Source of the DNA: Leptodontidium sp. MPI-SDFR-AT-0119
Lineage: Eukaryota > Ascomycota > Leotiomycetes > Helotiales > Leptodontidiaceae
Direction: 5' to 3'
Length of the DNA stretch: 64,000 nt
Assembly: GCA_020726505.1 (NCBI GenBank)
Contig: JAHLEZ010000003.1
Coordinates: 1,054,001 to 1,118,000, forward strand
Shown here: positions 22,319 to 33,461 of the stretch, piece after piece
Numbering within the stretch: position 1 is the first letter of the stretch
Layout: each line of letters opens with the position of its first letter
Made by a program: the position numbers and the translations under genes
The notes under the pieces: generated by a model
Databases searched by the model: none
Told to the model about the DNA's origin: nothing
Seen by the model: the letters and a program-made list of their open reading frames with translations, nothing else

Positions 22319-22697
22319 ATGGTCAGCTCTCAATTCTGGTACTATGGCCGGCCATGCTAACATCCTGACAGCTGGACACCCTTGTTGGACTCGCGATGCT
22401 TGTCGCTGCTTCAGTCGTGTTCCTTTACTACTCCATCTGGACACTTCTCATGGTAAGAAAGGGCAGCATACTCTCTGCGCGACCACTTCTTGTTAACTCA
22501 GGTGTCAACAGCCATTTGTCGACTACGATCATCCTCTACAAAACTTGTTCCCTCCACGAGTTTGGGCCATCCGCATTCCCGTCATCCTCATCCTCCTTGG
22601 CTCAGCGGTTGTTGGCTCTTTCTTGAGCGTGGTCATGATTCGAAGCAACAGGAAGAGAGCGGCAAAGGCTAAGGCTGCCGGAAAGAAGAAGGCATAG
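22319..22697 (+). CDS. DPM2: Dolichol-phosphate mannosyltransferase regulatory subunit DPM2
   Basis: Three exons: 22319-22321 (only the ATG), 22372-22452 and 22512-22697, giving 89 residues. The protein has two membrane spans (about 3-25 and 50-73) around a short loop PFVDYDHPLQNLFPPR, then IRIPVILILLGSAVVG and a basic Lys/Ala-rich tail ending in KKKA. This matches DPM2, the small ER membrane subunit that stabilises DPM1 and supports dolichyl-phosphate-mannose synthesis for N-glycans, GPI anchors and O-mannosylation. The first coding exon is just the start codon, so simple ORF calling misses the gene. The splice sites are GT-AG in all cases. The C-terminal di-lysine-rich tail fits ER retention (inference). 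Confidence 0.88.
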
Positions 22698-23643
22698 AAT
22701 AAGCTCTTGGGGGTGTTGCGAATGACTTCGAGTCGTTGAGGGAGCAGATGATCTGGAAGCAATCTCCACGCGTCCTGGGGCTGGTACAATACCGCAGTAA
22801 TTGGAAGATCCGGGCTTGGGAAGCAGCTTAGGACAGCGTCAACAGAGCTGTGTGTAATACTACAGATACCCGGTTGTGTCCATTGTCCAGCCATGTTCTC
22901 CTGAAATATTTGAAGGACTATTCATCTCTCCTGGCTGCATACGTGACAGTTCCTGTGATGTGCTTGGATTCCGATCTCTGGAGGGATGGGCGTTCTTTCA
23001 TACATATTGAGAGAGCCACATCCCCATCCCCTATTCAGCAAAGCACCCAAGCCTAAATACTTGATGAACGACACGAGTATTCCAGTTCAGCCTTTTCCAA
23101 GAAGCCGCCGCCGCTCTTGTGCCAGCATGCATCCACGCATAGTCATTTGACCTGGCATTTCGTGACAATTTGTACGACTACAGCGTACCTGATTATCTGC
23201 ATCATGTAGCTAGGGAATTTTGGATCGAGGCACGCCTGGCATGTGTTGATGCTGCATTCTGGGCCAATCACAGGCAGTTGACCTGGCTGCTGCGTCCGCC
23301 CCGGATCCAGCCCCGCCATCTGGTTGCTCACAAAGAGCGACGACTCACTCACAACCTCCGCAACCCTCGAACCTCAGACAGCCCTCTATAAACAAACGAT
23401 CCATCGACACATTGCCCTCGCTGCATCCCATCTCGCGCTCCTCCTGCACTCTCCTGACCCCAGGAAAGCAAGCGGGACAGCGGGAGTTTAAACTATATAC
23501 CTGAAAGTTGCCTACTCTTTGACCCCTCGCCACTGCTTCCCTCCCAGCTCAGCTCAGCATCAAGGACCGCCCGAGCAAATCTGCAACTTCTGGAACGTCT
23601 GCGGAGCTATATAAGCTCCCCGGGAGATTTGCAAGCCATTTGA
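22698..23643. other. Intergenic region
   Basis: About 950 bp without a supported gene; it contains the 3' region of DPM2 and the promoter of the WD40-like gene. Confidence 0.5.
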
Positions 23644-26600
23644 ATGCCCCCTTCATCCGACCAAGATAACAGCAACACCTTGAACAGTGGTTCCCAGTCC
23701 TCGAAGCCGAGTCAGAAGGCAAGCAGTGGATTGCAGATTCCAACGAAGAACGGCAGAAAGAATGGGACGGCGAAGGATGGTGGCGGAGGAGTCCTTGCGG
23801 CGGTGACAAAGAATGCTTCTACCAGAAACGCGAAGCCGCTACCAGCTCAGGCAAACCACATTCAGGCCCCAGATATGAAGCCAGCAGGCTCTCCTTCTAA
23901 CGGGAATCCCGTCACATCTCCTTTACTCGATGCCTTGTCATCGGCCGCGCTGGATCGCTCTCCTTCTCAGCATACAAATGAATGGGCACGAAACCTCCCT
24001 GCATATTCGAGCTCTCCGAGCAACTTGATCAACTTGGGTGAATCTCCTCCGACATTGTCCTATGAGGATAGGCTGGCGAATTTTGGTTGGACTACAAGAG
24101 AGCAAAGAGGAATACCGAATGGCCATGTTCCTTCAGCATCTCCGCCTTCAAGTAGACGGAGACCGCTCAGTTATCAACTCGATAGCAATTTTCCTCAGGG
24201 ATCGGAAGACCATCGTTCACAAGTATCATCGTACGCAGCACGACGAAGCTCGATGTATTCCCAGCATCCTCGATATGCGCAACACCCCCCACTTCCACAT
24301 CAGGCCCAAGCCCACTTCTACGGGGCGCCAGATGCCAACTTGATGCTTTCACCGCCTACCCCAGGCCTAGTCCCTGGACAAAATGGGCTTTACAGTGGCT
24401 TCGATAGCCTACCAACACCACAATATTTGTCAAAGACAGCGGACGACGTGGTTGTCAACGGATACGATGGCGGAGTCAACATTTGTGTGGTCTCGAAGCG
24501 AGGCATCAGCAAAGTATCCGGTGAGCTTACATACACAGAAGCTTGCATTTCAATATTTTGAAGAGCCCCGCGAGGCAACATTTACTAATTTCTGGAATAG
24601 GATTGGAGGGCCTTCGAGGTGGCGTTTACAATGCGAAAATATTACCGTGGACCGCGCCAGGGGGTTCTTCATTGAGCGCACCCCTCATTGCTTTAGTCAT
24701 TCACGGACCAGTATTACCATCAGATACATCTTCCAGTGGTGATGATCATACGCCGTCCTCTGAAGGCAGGTCAGGTGCACCGACTGAGAGTCTTCGAGGG
24801 TCACCAAGAATACACGGGCAGCCAGTTGAAGAACTTGAGCCGATCGAGTATTACCAAACAACCGTGGAGGTCTACTCCTTGGGTATGAAAACCCACGTTG
24901 CAACGCTTCTCACGCTCCCAAAAGCCCATCTTACTATTCCCACGACTAGTCCAATGTTTAGAGCACCAGATCCTATTGGAGCTTTGACCATTCGGGCAGA
25001 TAGTGGCAATGTAATTGTAGCATCCGGAACGACAGGCGAGACCTGGATCTTCCGCCAGGGAGATCTAGAAAGTGTGCAGGAAAGGTTCAAGTGCATTGGC
25101 AAGGTCTGGACTACAGTACAGCATGGAATCGGTGTTGAATCTGGGCTACCAAGTACTTTTCACGACGATTGGCACACGACCGATCAGCCTTCCGTCCGGA
25201 AGCAATATAAAGCTCCAACGCTGTCGATGAACGGTCGTTGGCTGGCATATTGCCCATCAGCCCCGTCCTCCCAGATTTCTTTGCGAGCTATGGTGCCAGG
25301 ACTGAACTCTGCTGCTAAAGTTCCAGGATTGACCTCACATGCACCACCGAATCTGCCAAATGCGAATTGTACGGTCGATACACCTGGTGGGGAGAGCGTC
25401 ATGAAGCAAATCGTGCAAATCGGCACTCAGAAATTCATCGAAGCGGGAAACTACTTGACCCAGCAGGGGCTATCTGCATGGAACAGCTACCGAAGCAAGC
25501 CACCTCAGAATCAACCTGCACCAGCAGGGCTGCCATATCAAAGTCATGGAAATGTTTCACAACAATTTCCTCCTACTCATGGTCTTCAAACTCCGGCTCC
25601 GCTCGTGACCAAGGATCCTGGCCTGATCTCTATTATTGATTTAAAAGCTCTGGCTCAGCATCTTTCACCTACTGGATCATCGCCCCATCCATTGGCAACC
25701 TTTCGAATTCCTCATGGATGCAGCTTCTTGTCGTTTGCTCCCAACGGGCTGGCTCTGTTCACAGCTAGCAACAAGGGTGATACACAGTTCGTTTGGGACC
25801 TGATGCGTATTCAATATGCAAAGTCGTCATTCCTCCAAGGCACGTTGCAGGGCCTCGGCATTCAAGGTCCTCATGTGAGACAAATTGCCCAATTTTCTCG
25901 TATGACCATCGCAAGAATCGTCGACGTTGTGTGGACTTCACCTCATGGCGAGCGTCTCGCAATGAGTACTGAACCAGGCACAGTACATGTACTTGATCTC
26001 CCTGCCAGTGCTCTCGCTTGGCCGCCGCCGCGACGCAGGCCTACCTCTCAAAAACCCGACGAAGCCGCAACTGAAGCTGTGGGGCCCGCCTTCACTGCTA
26101 CAGGAGTAGCTACAAGTGCAGTCAACTCCCTCTGGACCGTTGCTCGACCTTTGGTTGACCGTCGTCGCCGAAGTAGCGTTGGAATATCTGCTAGAACAGT
26201 CACTGCTCAGGCCGGTCATGGGACACAAGTGCTAGCCGCTGGAATAAGTAGATCGGTTGGAGCTGCAACGGGAAAGATGAACGAAATGCGCAAGTCTGCC
26301 AATGCCAAATTGCATCTCCCTCCAAGCCAGAACATCCCATCCAGGGGATGTGTGCTCCTACTCAATGGCAGGCGAAATGACTCGGTGGTTGTTCTTGGAG
26401 GTGGAATTGTACGATTTTACACGATCAAAAACCGTCGGGCTGATCGACCTGCGGACAAGCAGAAAGCATCTAGGGGTGCCAAGTTTGTCGAATTTCGGCT
26501 GCCATCACTCCCAGATTTTAGAGGGCCAGAGATTACGCGAGACTTTAACCAGATCGGGGACCTCGAGCTCACTGAGCGAGATGTCGAAGAGTCTCGCTGG

Positions 26601-27131
26601 AAAGCTAGATCATCGCCACCCCCGGTGTCAAAAGTTCACGGAACCGAGTCATCGATTCCTCAAGCTGAGATTGAGTCAAACGCTCCATATCAGCCATTCC
26701 ATACAGATAGACGAGTGGGCTTACATATTTATTCAGAGGAAGAATCACCTCTGCCTTCTTCGCCATCTGTGTCTGTCCTCATCTCCCCACCTCGCGCGAC
26801 TCTTGAAGTTAAGTTGAGTCAGACCGGTCAACCTCGAATTCCATGGGCATTCGGCGGTCCAATCCACGCAATGAAACTTGACGTTGGTCCACCGCATGAC
26901 CCAGATGACGATTTTGATCTCTCGGCTGATCACAGAGCTCTTCCCTCGTCAGCTATTGAACGCGTCTTGAAAGTTACGGATAGTACAGAGGATATGGAGC
27001 AGATTGTGATCACAACCAGAAGACGTAAAGGGGTCCCTCGTGCTGGGCCGGATAACACTGGCGACGGTCTTGAAGAGGGATTTTTCGAAGACGATTGCGA
27101 GGTGCTTGACTTTGCGAGTCAAAGAGTCTGA
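23644..27131 (+). CDS. Large WD40-like beta-propeller protein (BCAS3-like)
   Basis: Exons 23644-24520 and 24601-27131 join in frame to 1135 residues. The first 270 residues are disordered (Ser, Pro, Gln). Propeller-type sequence starts across the intron: NGYDGGVNICVV, then GLEGLRGGVYNAKILPW. Further blades include GLISIIDLKAL, LATFRIPHGCSFLSFAPNGL, ALFTASNKGDTQFVWDL and VDVVWTSPHGERLAMSTEPGTVHVLDL, which resemble the BCAS3/Atg18-like propeller. The C-terminal 350 residues are mixed, with an acidic end (EEGFFEDDCEVLDFASQRV). The human relative BCAS3 works with PHAF1 at autophagosome formation sites; whether that holds here is inference. No membrane segment is seen. Confidence 0.75.
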
Positions 27132-27706
27132 TTTCTACCTTCACCTTTGGAGGAGTTCATTGATGCTTTCGCTCCTTGCACTTCCATTCTTTGCCTGGCG
27201 TTGCGTTATAGAAGGATGGTGGTTTGATGCATTCGTGTGGTGTTTGTCTTCACTCTGGTCTGTTCATATGGGATCCCCATGGCCACCTCAACGGGTCAGC
27301 ACTTCGATGGTCATCATGAACCTTTTTGGACATTGCTTGCGCTTCGAGTTTGTGGGAGTTCAGGTGGACGAGACTGGGCTTTGGATTGATGGCATTGAAA
27401 CTGCAGATAGTACCGAGATACCAAGGCAATAAAGACTTGCTTCTTTTTTGACATCGCATTTCACTCCAAACTCTTGGATATATGTTTGGTCCTTTAATCA
27501 ACCCTCCCCGTAATTTCATGTGTTATTGTGCAAAGTCCCTTGTTTGATGTGGTACATTCGATCCGTCTGCAGCTAATTTACAACAAGTATCTGGCAGTGT
27601 TATACATTGGAGCCACTTCCCTTTAATACAGCAGAGGTGAATCGAGTCTTCTCTTTCGACATTCCTTCCAACACCTCGACCCTCAATCAAACACCCCTCC
27701 AGCCCC
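27132..27706. other. Convergent intergenic region
   Basis: 3' regions of the WD40-like gene and of the Ser-rich minus-strand gene. Nothing else is recognised. Confidence 0.5.
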
Positions 27707-28198
27707 TCAACTCCCTCTTAACCTTCTCAAACTCCTTCCTCCTCTTCTCCTCATCCTCCGTCTGCCCCTCACAACCCAATACCTCCCCGGCAACGGACCC
27801 CTTCCGAGAGCCTCCTCGATGTCAACCTCCTCCTCTGGCTTGGGGTAATGGCGATATAGGGGCTCGATTGCCTGTCCGGTTTTGGGACAGAGTTGCGGTT
27901 TGTGGCAGTTGTATTTTGGGTGGAGGGACCTCGCTGAGGTTGCTGGGGCTGGCGTGGAAGTTGTGGGAGTGAAGATGTTTGAGGATGTAGGTGTGGATGT
28001 TGTGAGATCTGTGCTTGAACTTGAACTTGAACTTGAGCTGGAGCTGGAGCCGGTGACCAGCTGCGGTCTTGAAATTGGAGAGCCAGGAGGCATTGCTAAT
28101 TTTTTGATAGATGTGACGTTTTCCATTGTGCCGTCGAAGGAAGGTCTTCCCATGGTCTTGTCAGATGTTTGAGATGCGGAAGAAGAAGAAGAAGACAT
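27707..28198 (-). CDS. Ser-rich hypothetical protein
   Basis: Open frame of 163 residues from the ATG at 28198. The N-terminal half is Ser/Thr/Pro-rich and holds an uninterrupted tract of 12 serines, encoded by hexamer repeats (about 28013-28050). The middle carries a more ordinary stretch, HPKYNCHKPQLCPKTGQ followed by EPLYRHYPKPEEEVDIEEAL. The last 30 residues are Arg/Gly-rich, which could be a frame artefact of an unrecognised intron. I recognise no family. Called as a gene because of the central Cys/His-containing segment; it may be spurious. Confidence 0.4.
   Translation of the reverse strand: MSSSSSSASQTSDKTMGRPSFDGTMENVTSIKKLAMPPGSPISRPQLVTGSSSSSSSSSSSSTDLTTSTPTSSNIFTPTTSTPAPATSARSLHPKYNCHKPQLCPKTGQAIEPLYRHYPKPEEEVDIEEALGRGPLPGRYWVVRGRRRMRRRGGRSLRRLRGS
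28013..28052. repeat. Hexanucleotide repeat encoding a poly-Ser tract
   Basis: On the plus strand it is TTGAAC repeated, then GAGCTG units; on the minus strand it codes for serine throughout. Confidence 0.75.
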
Positions 28199-30408
28199 CT
28201 TGATTGCTCGCATAAGTTCTGATATGATCCTAAATGTATTTGTAGTCTTGCGTGTGTATGGATTTTTATTTTCGTGGAAAGCGAGAGAAGTGGTGGTCGA
28301 TTTTTATATCTCTCAGTGTGAGAGGGTCTTGGGATTTGGACTGCAGAAGACATCGCAAGGACAAATCTAGAATGACGAAAAGTTATGGTTGGGGTTTATT
28401 AGTTCATGGATTGACCGCTTGGGGGGAAAAGTGGTAAGCTAAATTGTTATGAAGTAGCTCATATGTTATTTGTAGTCAGTCCCATCCGTCACCGTATAAG
28501 CGAAAATTGGTTAACCAGAACAAAATATTTGAATTGTGAAGCGATCATATCTAACTCTATTCCGAATTTAAGACGGGTTGATACAAGAGCTTTCCAATGT
28601 GTGCTGAAGAAATGACTGTTTTTTGTAATGTAACATGACTACGGAGAGTAAGTATGTTTTTGGGTTTGGAAATGGCTTTCTAATACAAAATATGGTCTAA
28701 TTAACAAGCGAAGTTGGAAGTAAAAGAACTTGGAGCCTCTCGTTACCATCGGCTTCTCAACTTCGGAGGCGTCCAAATGCTTTTCGAATATCAAGAATAT
28801 CTATACTGAAATCCCTAGCATCTCCAACTACTATTCATTGCAAAGACCAAGAGGAGAAGAAAAGAAGCTTATTCCAATCCACACACATCAAACTTCACCT
28901 GTTGAAATCAAGTCACAATAAACATCTAGTGTATTTGTTTCTGGAAATAAAGATTAAAAGATGTCTGAATACATCCTTAGAGGCTTCCTACCTGCCTACT
29001 TACCTAATATCTATCTATCTATACTAAAAGCTACCCACTACTAGCTTTAAATGCCTATATGACTTTTGTTCAAAGTTACATTGCAGCTGCATTTCGTAGC
29101 GCAACTCCTCACAACAATCACCGAAGCGAACCCCTATCCCCCCTCCTGTAATTTGATGTCCAAACAAAATCCTCCCTCCCCTTACCTCTCCAAATCTCGC
29201 GCTCCATAACCATTCTTACAATCCCCCCTATCTTGTCATCAATCCACCACATCTCGGCTAACCCAAAACCGGAAGCACCCTCAAAAGGGGCCGGCCAGCC
29301 CAGCCCAGCTTGGACATGTGCTCGCGTGGAGCAGAGTGGAGCGCAGCGGAGTCTGGTCAATTACTCGGAACTTGAATGAGTGGATGCGGGCTCGGGTCCG
29401 CGGAAGACGGGAGGGTCCGCCTGCTCAGATGGGGATGGAACTTGCGAGGGCGAGTTTCTCTTTGTTCCCAGAGATTCCAAAGGCAGAATCCCAGGAAAAA
29501 AGATGCAGTAACGAAATTATTAAACCCCCTTTGTCAGTAATAATTGCACAGGACAGGGGCGCGAGAGCTGAAACGGATGTGTTGGCGTATGCTTTGTCCT
29601 GTCGTTTCCCACTCCCTCAGGCTTTGCTTGAGTCGCTGGCAAGGCCATATCGTGTCATGTCACTCATGTCACTGGAATTTCAGATATAGGGGAGGGAGAA
29701 GAAGACACGTTGTTGGGGAGAATCAAACTGGACCTTGCATTTATAAGTTTTCAAGCAGCAGTTAAGCCCTCAAACCCGAATCTCTGCATGGTGTGCTGAA
29801 ACCGCCTCAAAAAAAGCCAAAAAAAAAGTATGCTTCTCCACTCATCCATCCTCATCCATCCATCCCCAAATGTCCCATGGCTGTCATGTGATTCCATCTC
29901 ACACTCCACCATATCTGGCTTCCTCCAAGCATGTTCCACTTCCACAACACCAAAGTTAATTAAAGATACATAGTATATGTAATAAAGCTGCGAATCGTAA
30001 GAAAGTCCAGCCCGTGCAGTAGAGACTGTCCCTGTCCGTCCAAACTCGATGCCATTCGGGAACCCGCCAGTCATAGCATCGTTTCGTGAATGTTGCCGAC
30101 ACCGGTTGAGTGGAGTGGTTGATATCCGAAGCTGAGAAAAGATATGTTCAGAAGTAATTGTTGAAGAGAGGAGAGACCGAGCGCACGAGATTCAAGCACA
30201 GGCTCGAGGTCATCATCAAATCCACAGCCAAAATCAAACGCCATGCCAATTGACCCATCATTTCGATGGAAAAAACGACAAACCCAGTAAAATCCCTCCA
30301 GATCATGATAGAGCGTGCTCAAAAACCAATCGATCGATGCTCGCCGGCAGATCGTGACGCTCAACCCATTCCCGCCCCATGCACCCATCCCCAAACGCCA
30401 CAAAATGT
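28199..30408. other. Long intergenic region
   Basis: About 2.2 kb. Partly A/T-rich (28430-29050) with no frame that resembles a protein. The end (29750-30408) is probably the 3' UTR and downstream DNA of the STB3 gene. Confidence 0.45.
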
Positions 30409-31533
30409 TTATACAGAACCGAGTCGTAGAAGTGCTTCAACAGCCTCCCGCTCCTGAGAGTCGGAGGTCATTCCGAAAGCAGCAAAATCAATGTTATTAA
30501 GAGGTGGCTGCAAAGTTCGCGCTGGCACCGATTTTGCCATTGTTGAAAGAGAGGGTCCGCCACCGGATCCTCCGGTATAAATGCGAGAAGAAAGGAAATT
30601 TCGTCCGGGACCAGAAGCAGAATAGGAAGCGGCACGTAGAGCCGCAGCTCCAACGGCCGCCCAGTCTTCTTCATCGGTCATCATGTCGTCAGAGTCGCCC
30701 ATAACATCGTCTTCTGGTGGTGCCTCCGAAGAGGAGCAAGATTCATCACCATCCAGTGACATCTTGTCTGCTTCATTCTCAAGCATCGTAATGTCGTCGT
30801 CATGGGAGAAGACAGCGGAGTCACCAGCCCAGCTGGAATCCGGTGCGTTCAGCCGATTTCTGTCCGCCGTCCATCCGCCATTTTTGGCTATTGGCATGCC
30901 GCTCGAATAGGAGGATGGCGCACTCGGAGGTGGCGATTGTTGATTTCCTCCTCTGCTACTTCTAGCAGGGTGTCCCTTCAATCTCGCGTCCCAGCGTCCC
31001 CATCCTACTTTCTCAAACTTGACATTGCCCTTCACTCCCCCTCCTTCACCACCGCTGCCACGACCTTCCAAAGCACCAACAACAAGTCTCCTGGCCTTCG
31101 CCGGTGGTATCCCAGAGAACCCAGGAACAGCCGTTGTGAGAAATCCCATTATATGTCGAATCGCCAAAGGTCCGTGGTTTAGGAGGATCTCAGGGAGGTG
31201 ATGCTTGGCCAACAAAGTTGGCGTAATATTACCTGCCGCATCGAATCCAGGCGATCCTAAGTCCCGACCACGCCCTGCGACACTATCTTGCTCGCTTCCC
31301 TGACCATCCTGCAAATCGATGTCGGAATCGACGTGTTCGGGGACCTGCAAACTGGCCGAACGCGTCCCATATGGCTTAATGCCATGGGGAGGCAGAGAGG
31401 GAGAAATGGAGTTCGGAGGAGTCGGGAGGGGATGGTTTTTGGTCGCGGGAACGCTTCTGGCCTCTACAGCAGTTAAGCTGTCTCGACCAAGAGCCTTCGG
31501 GATATCGCGAGCAGATGCTGCCATGCTAGCCAT
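30409..31533 (-). CDS. STB3: STB3-like Sin3-binding transcriptional regulator
   Basis: Single exon, 374 residues from the ATG at 31533 (an in-frame ATG at 31578 is possible, but the context CAAC before 31533 is better). Residues about 105-190 form the putative Sin3-binding domain: ITPTLLAKHHLPEILLNHGP, then LAIRHIMGFLTTAVPGFSGI, an Arg-rich helix, and FEKVGWGRWDAR. This is the domain of yeast Stb3, which binds the ribosomal RNA processing element and recruits the Sin3-Rpd3 deacetylase. The rest is Ser/Pro/Gly-rich with an acidic block (DDVMGDSDDMMTDEEDWAAVG) and a conserved-looking C-terminal helix (QEREAVEALLRLGSV). Expected to be nuclear; a role in growth-regulated ribosome biogenesis genes is inferred from yeast. 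Confidence 0.85.
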   Translation of the reverse strand: MASMAASARDIPKALGRDSLTAVEARSVPATKNHPLPTPPNSISPSLPPHGIKPYGTRSASLQVPEHVDSDIDLQDGQGSEQDSVAGRGRDLGSPGFDAAGNITPTLLAKHHLPEILLNHGPLAIRHIMGFLTTAVPGFSGIPPAKARRLVVGALEGRGSGGEGGGVKGNVKFEKVGWGRWDARLKGHPARSSRGGNQQSPPPSAPSSYSSGMPIAKNGGWTADRNRLNAPDSSWAGDSAVFSHDDDITMLENEADKMSLDGDESCSSSEAPPEDDVMGDSDDMMTDEEDWAAVGAAALRAASYSASGPGRNFLSSRIYTGGSGGGPSLSTMAKSVPARTLQPPLNNIDFAAFGMTSDSQEREAVEALLRLGSV

Positions 31534-33461
31534 GTTGATAGATGTTGAGTTGAACGTTTCTCTAAAGATGCGCGACAAAATGTCAGTAAGAAATCCTTTG
31601 TAGAAACGCGTTGGTTCAGCTGAAGGCAGTCTGACTCACTCTCGACTTTGCGATAGAAACGTGGCGATTTGCTTGAGACGCGACAAAGAAGCTCGAAGCA
31701 ACTATTTATCGGGTCGTTAAGAGCAGATTAATCGACTGGAAATCTTATCGGGCAAGGCAATGAAGCTGTTGCGACGTGCGAAGGCGAGAGCGATGCGATG
31801 TTTGGACGAGGCTGACGTGGACAGGAAGTACCGTGAAGGTTGGCAGAACGAAGCAGAAGAGACGGAATCTCTGCTGAGGAAGAAAAGTCCTGTTGGGAGG
31901 GAGGGAGGGGCAGGCTTATAAGGTGGGAATGCACTGAAAGCGACGGTAATGCGAGTGTTCGAATGTGGTTGTTGTATTGGTTGTTGTCGGGACCATTCCA
32001 GCGAGTGAGTAGTAGTCGGGTTGAGATGGGTGGATGGGTGGATGGGTGGTGCGGGTGTTGGTGCGCACTGCAGGTGCATTGCAGCTGCCAGACCAGGTTT
32101 GCACCGATGCGGTTAGGACACTTTGCTTTGCCAACGCCCAACCGTGGAACAGAACGTTCAATTACAGGGAAGAAGGGAATGGAAGGCCCAGCAGAGCAGC
32201 AGGGAGAGAGGCAAGCCCGGGCCGGGATAGCACAGGCTTCTTCTTCTTCTTCCCTCCCTCTGCTCTGACTCCCCTTCTCTTCTGAGTGCACACACCAAAG
32301 AATCCGGTCCATAATTACCGCAGTCTCACCTGCGCTGGCTCTAGCAAATCATGGCGCACTGAAAAAGGAGAGAAACAAAGAAAGCATGGCTAAGCAAAAG
32401 CGCTCCTCCCTCCATGAAAACAGAAAACACAATAGGCCAAAACAAAGCAAATTCTGGACGGAACTTGATTCAATTGCTGGCTCGCATTCCCTACAGTCTT
32501 GTTCGACGGCATCGGATACCTGCTGACAAGAATTGGTTGGTGCAAGCCAAAGTTACCGAGATGGTTTGGGATGTTGGACAGGGCCAGCCAAGTACCAGAA
32601 CCAGAACCAAGGATTGATGGGCTGGGTTGTTCTCCGCTCCAGCGGCCCCAATCAGTGGACCACGGCCTAGAGCTGGAGAACCAGCAGCCCTGACGTGCGA
32701 CTGATGTCCGGTTATAATCTGGACCGACCCAACACAACCATGGTCAACGTCAACCAAACCTCGCCCACAAACCAGACCCTCCACGTTGTTTCCATCTGTG
32801 GAAATCAGCAGACACACTTAGCTAAAAAGAGGGGACACAGGCACAGGAGCCTCGGCCAAGGAAAACCTTCTGTTGAATTCTTCCATTCACCCACAGATCA
32901 CTCTTCGCTTGGGGGCCGAATCGTCAAATGCAACTTACCCCACGTTGTTGAATACTGCCACGACAGCACGTCCTGCAGCCAGGCCGCTAGAAAATGGCTG
33001 ACGTCTGTTCTCCGCAGTCGCGCTTCTTCGTGAAGTGATGCAGAAACCTAAATTCGCGCAAATCCGCACTATCCAGCAACGTGGGATGAGGAGGCGATTC
33101 CGACCTCTCCCGACCCACCTAGATAAGGTGTACATGAACCACTCGAGGGCCATCGTGTCGCAAGGACGGGATGGCAAGCCACTGAGAGGAAGAATGGGCG
33201 AAATATGTTGCGCATATGACCAGCTTTGCCGATCATCGGAGAGCTTCGATGATGGAATGGAACAAAAGAAATCATCGTCGTGATTGAAAAACACTTCCCT
33301 GCGAATGTCGTGAAAACAATTCCTTGCTTTGGAAAACTTCTGCGCTTCGTAAACCCAGTCTCGGGGTTACGTTGCCAGGTGATCATATATTCCGGACATG
33401 AAATGTTCAGGGAAGCACCTCCGGGCGTGCCACCAACGTGACCATGCAGTGCAAATGGGTA
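31534..33461. other. Long intergenic region with simple repeats
   Basis: About 1.9 kb between STB3 and TOP3. Contains an 8-bp repeat (GATGGGTG, about 32033-32050), a CTT trinucleotide run (about 32240-32256) and other low-complexity tracts. Long frames here (for example 31728-32312 on the minus strand) are low-complexity and not credible as proteins. It is an unusually long 5' region for STB3 and may include a leader intron. Confidence 0.5.

Noticed and set aside
31728..32312. 194-residue frame on the minus strand in front of STB3
   Set aside because: Low complexity, overlaps simple repeats, and its plus-strand complement is equally open; it looks like leader or promoter DNA.
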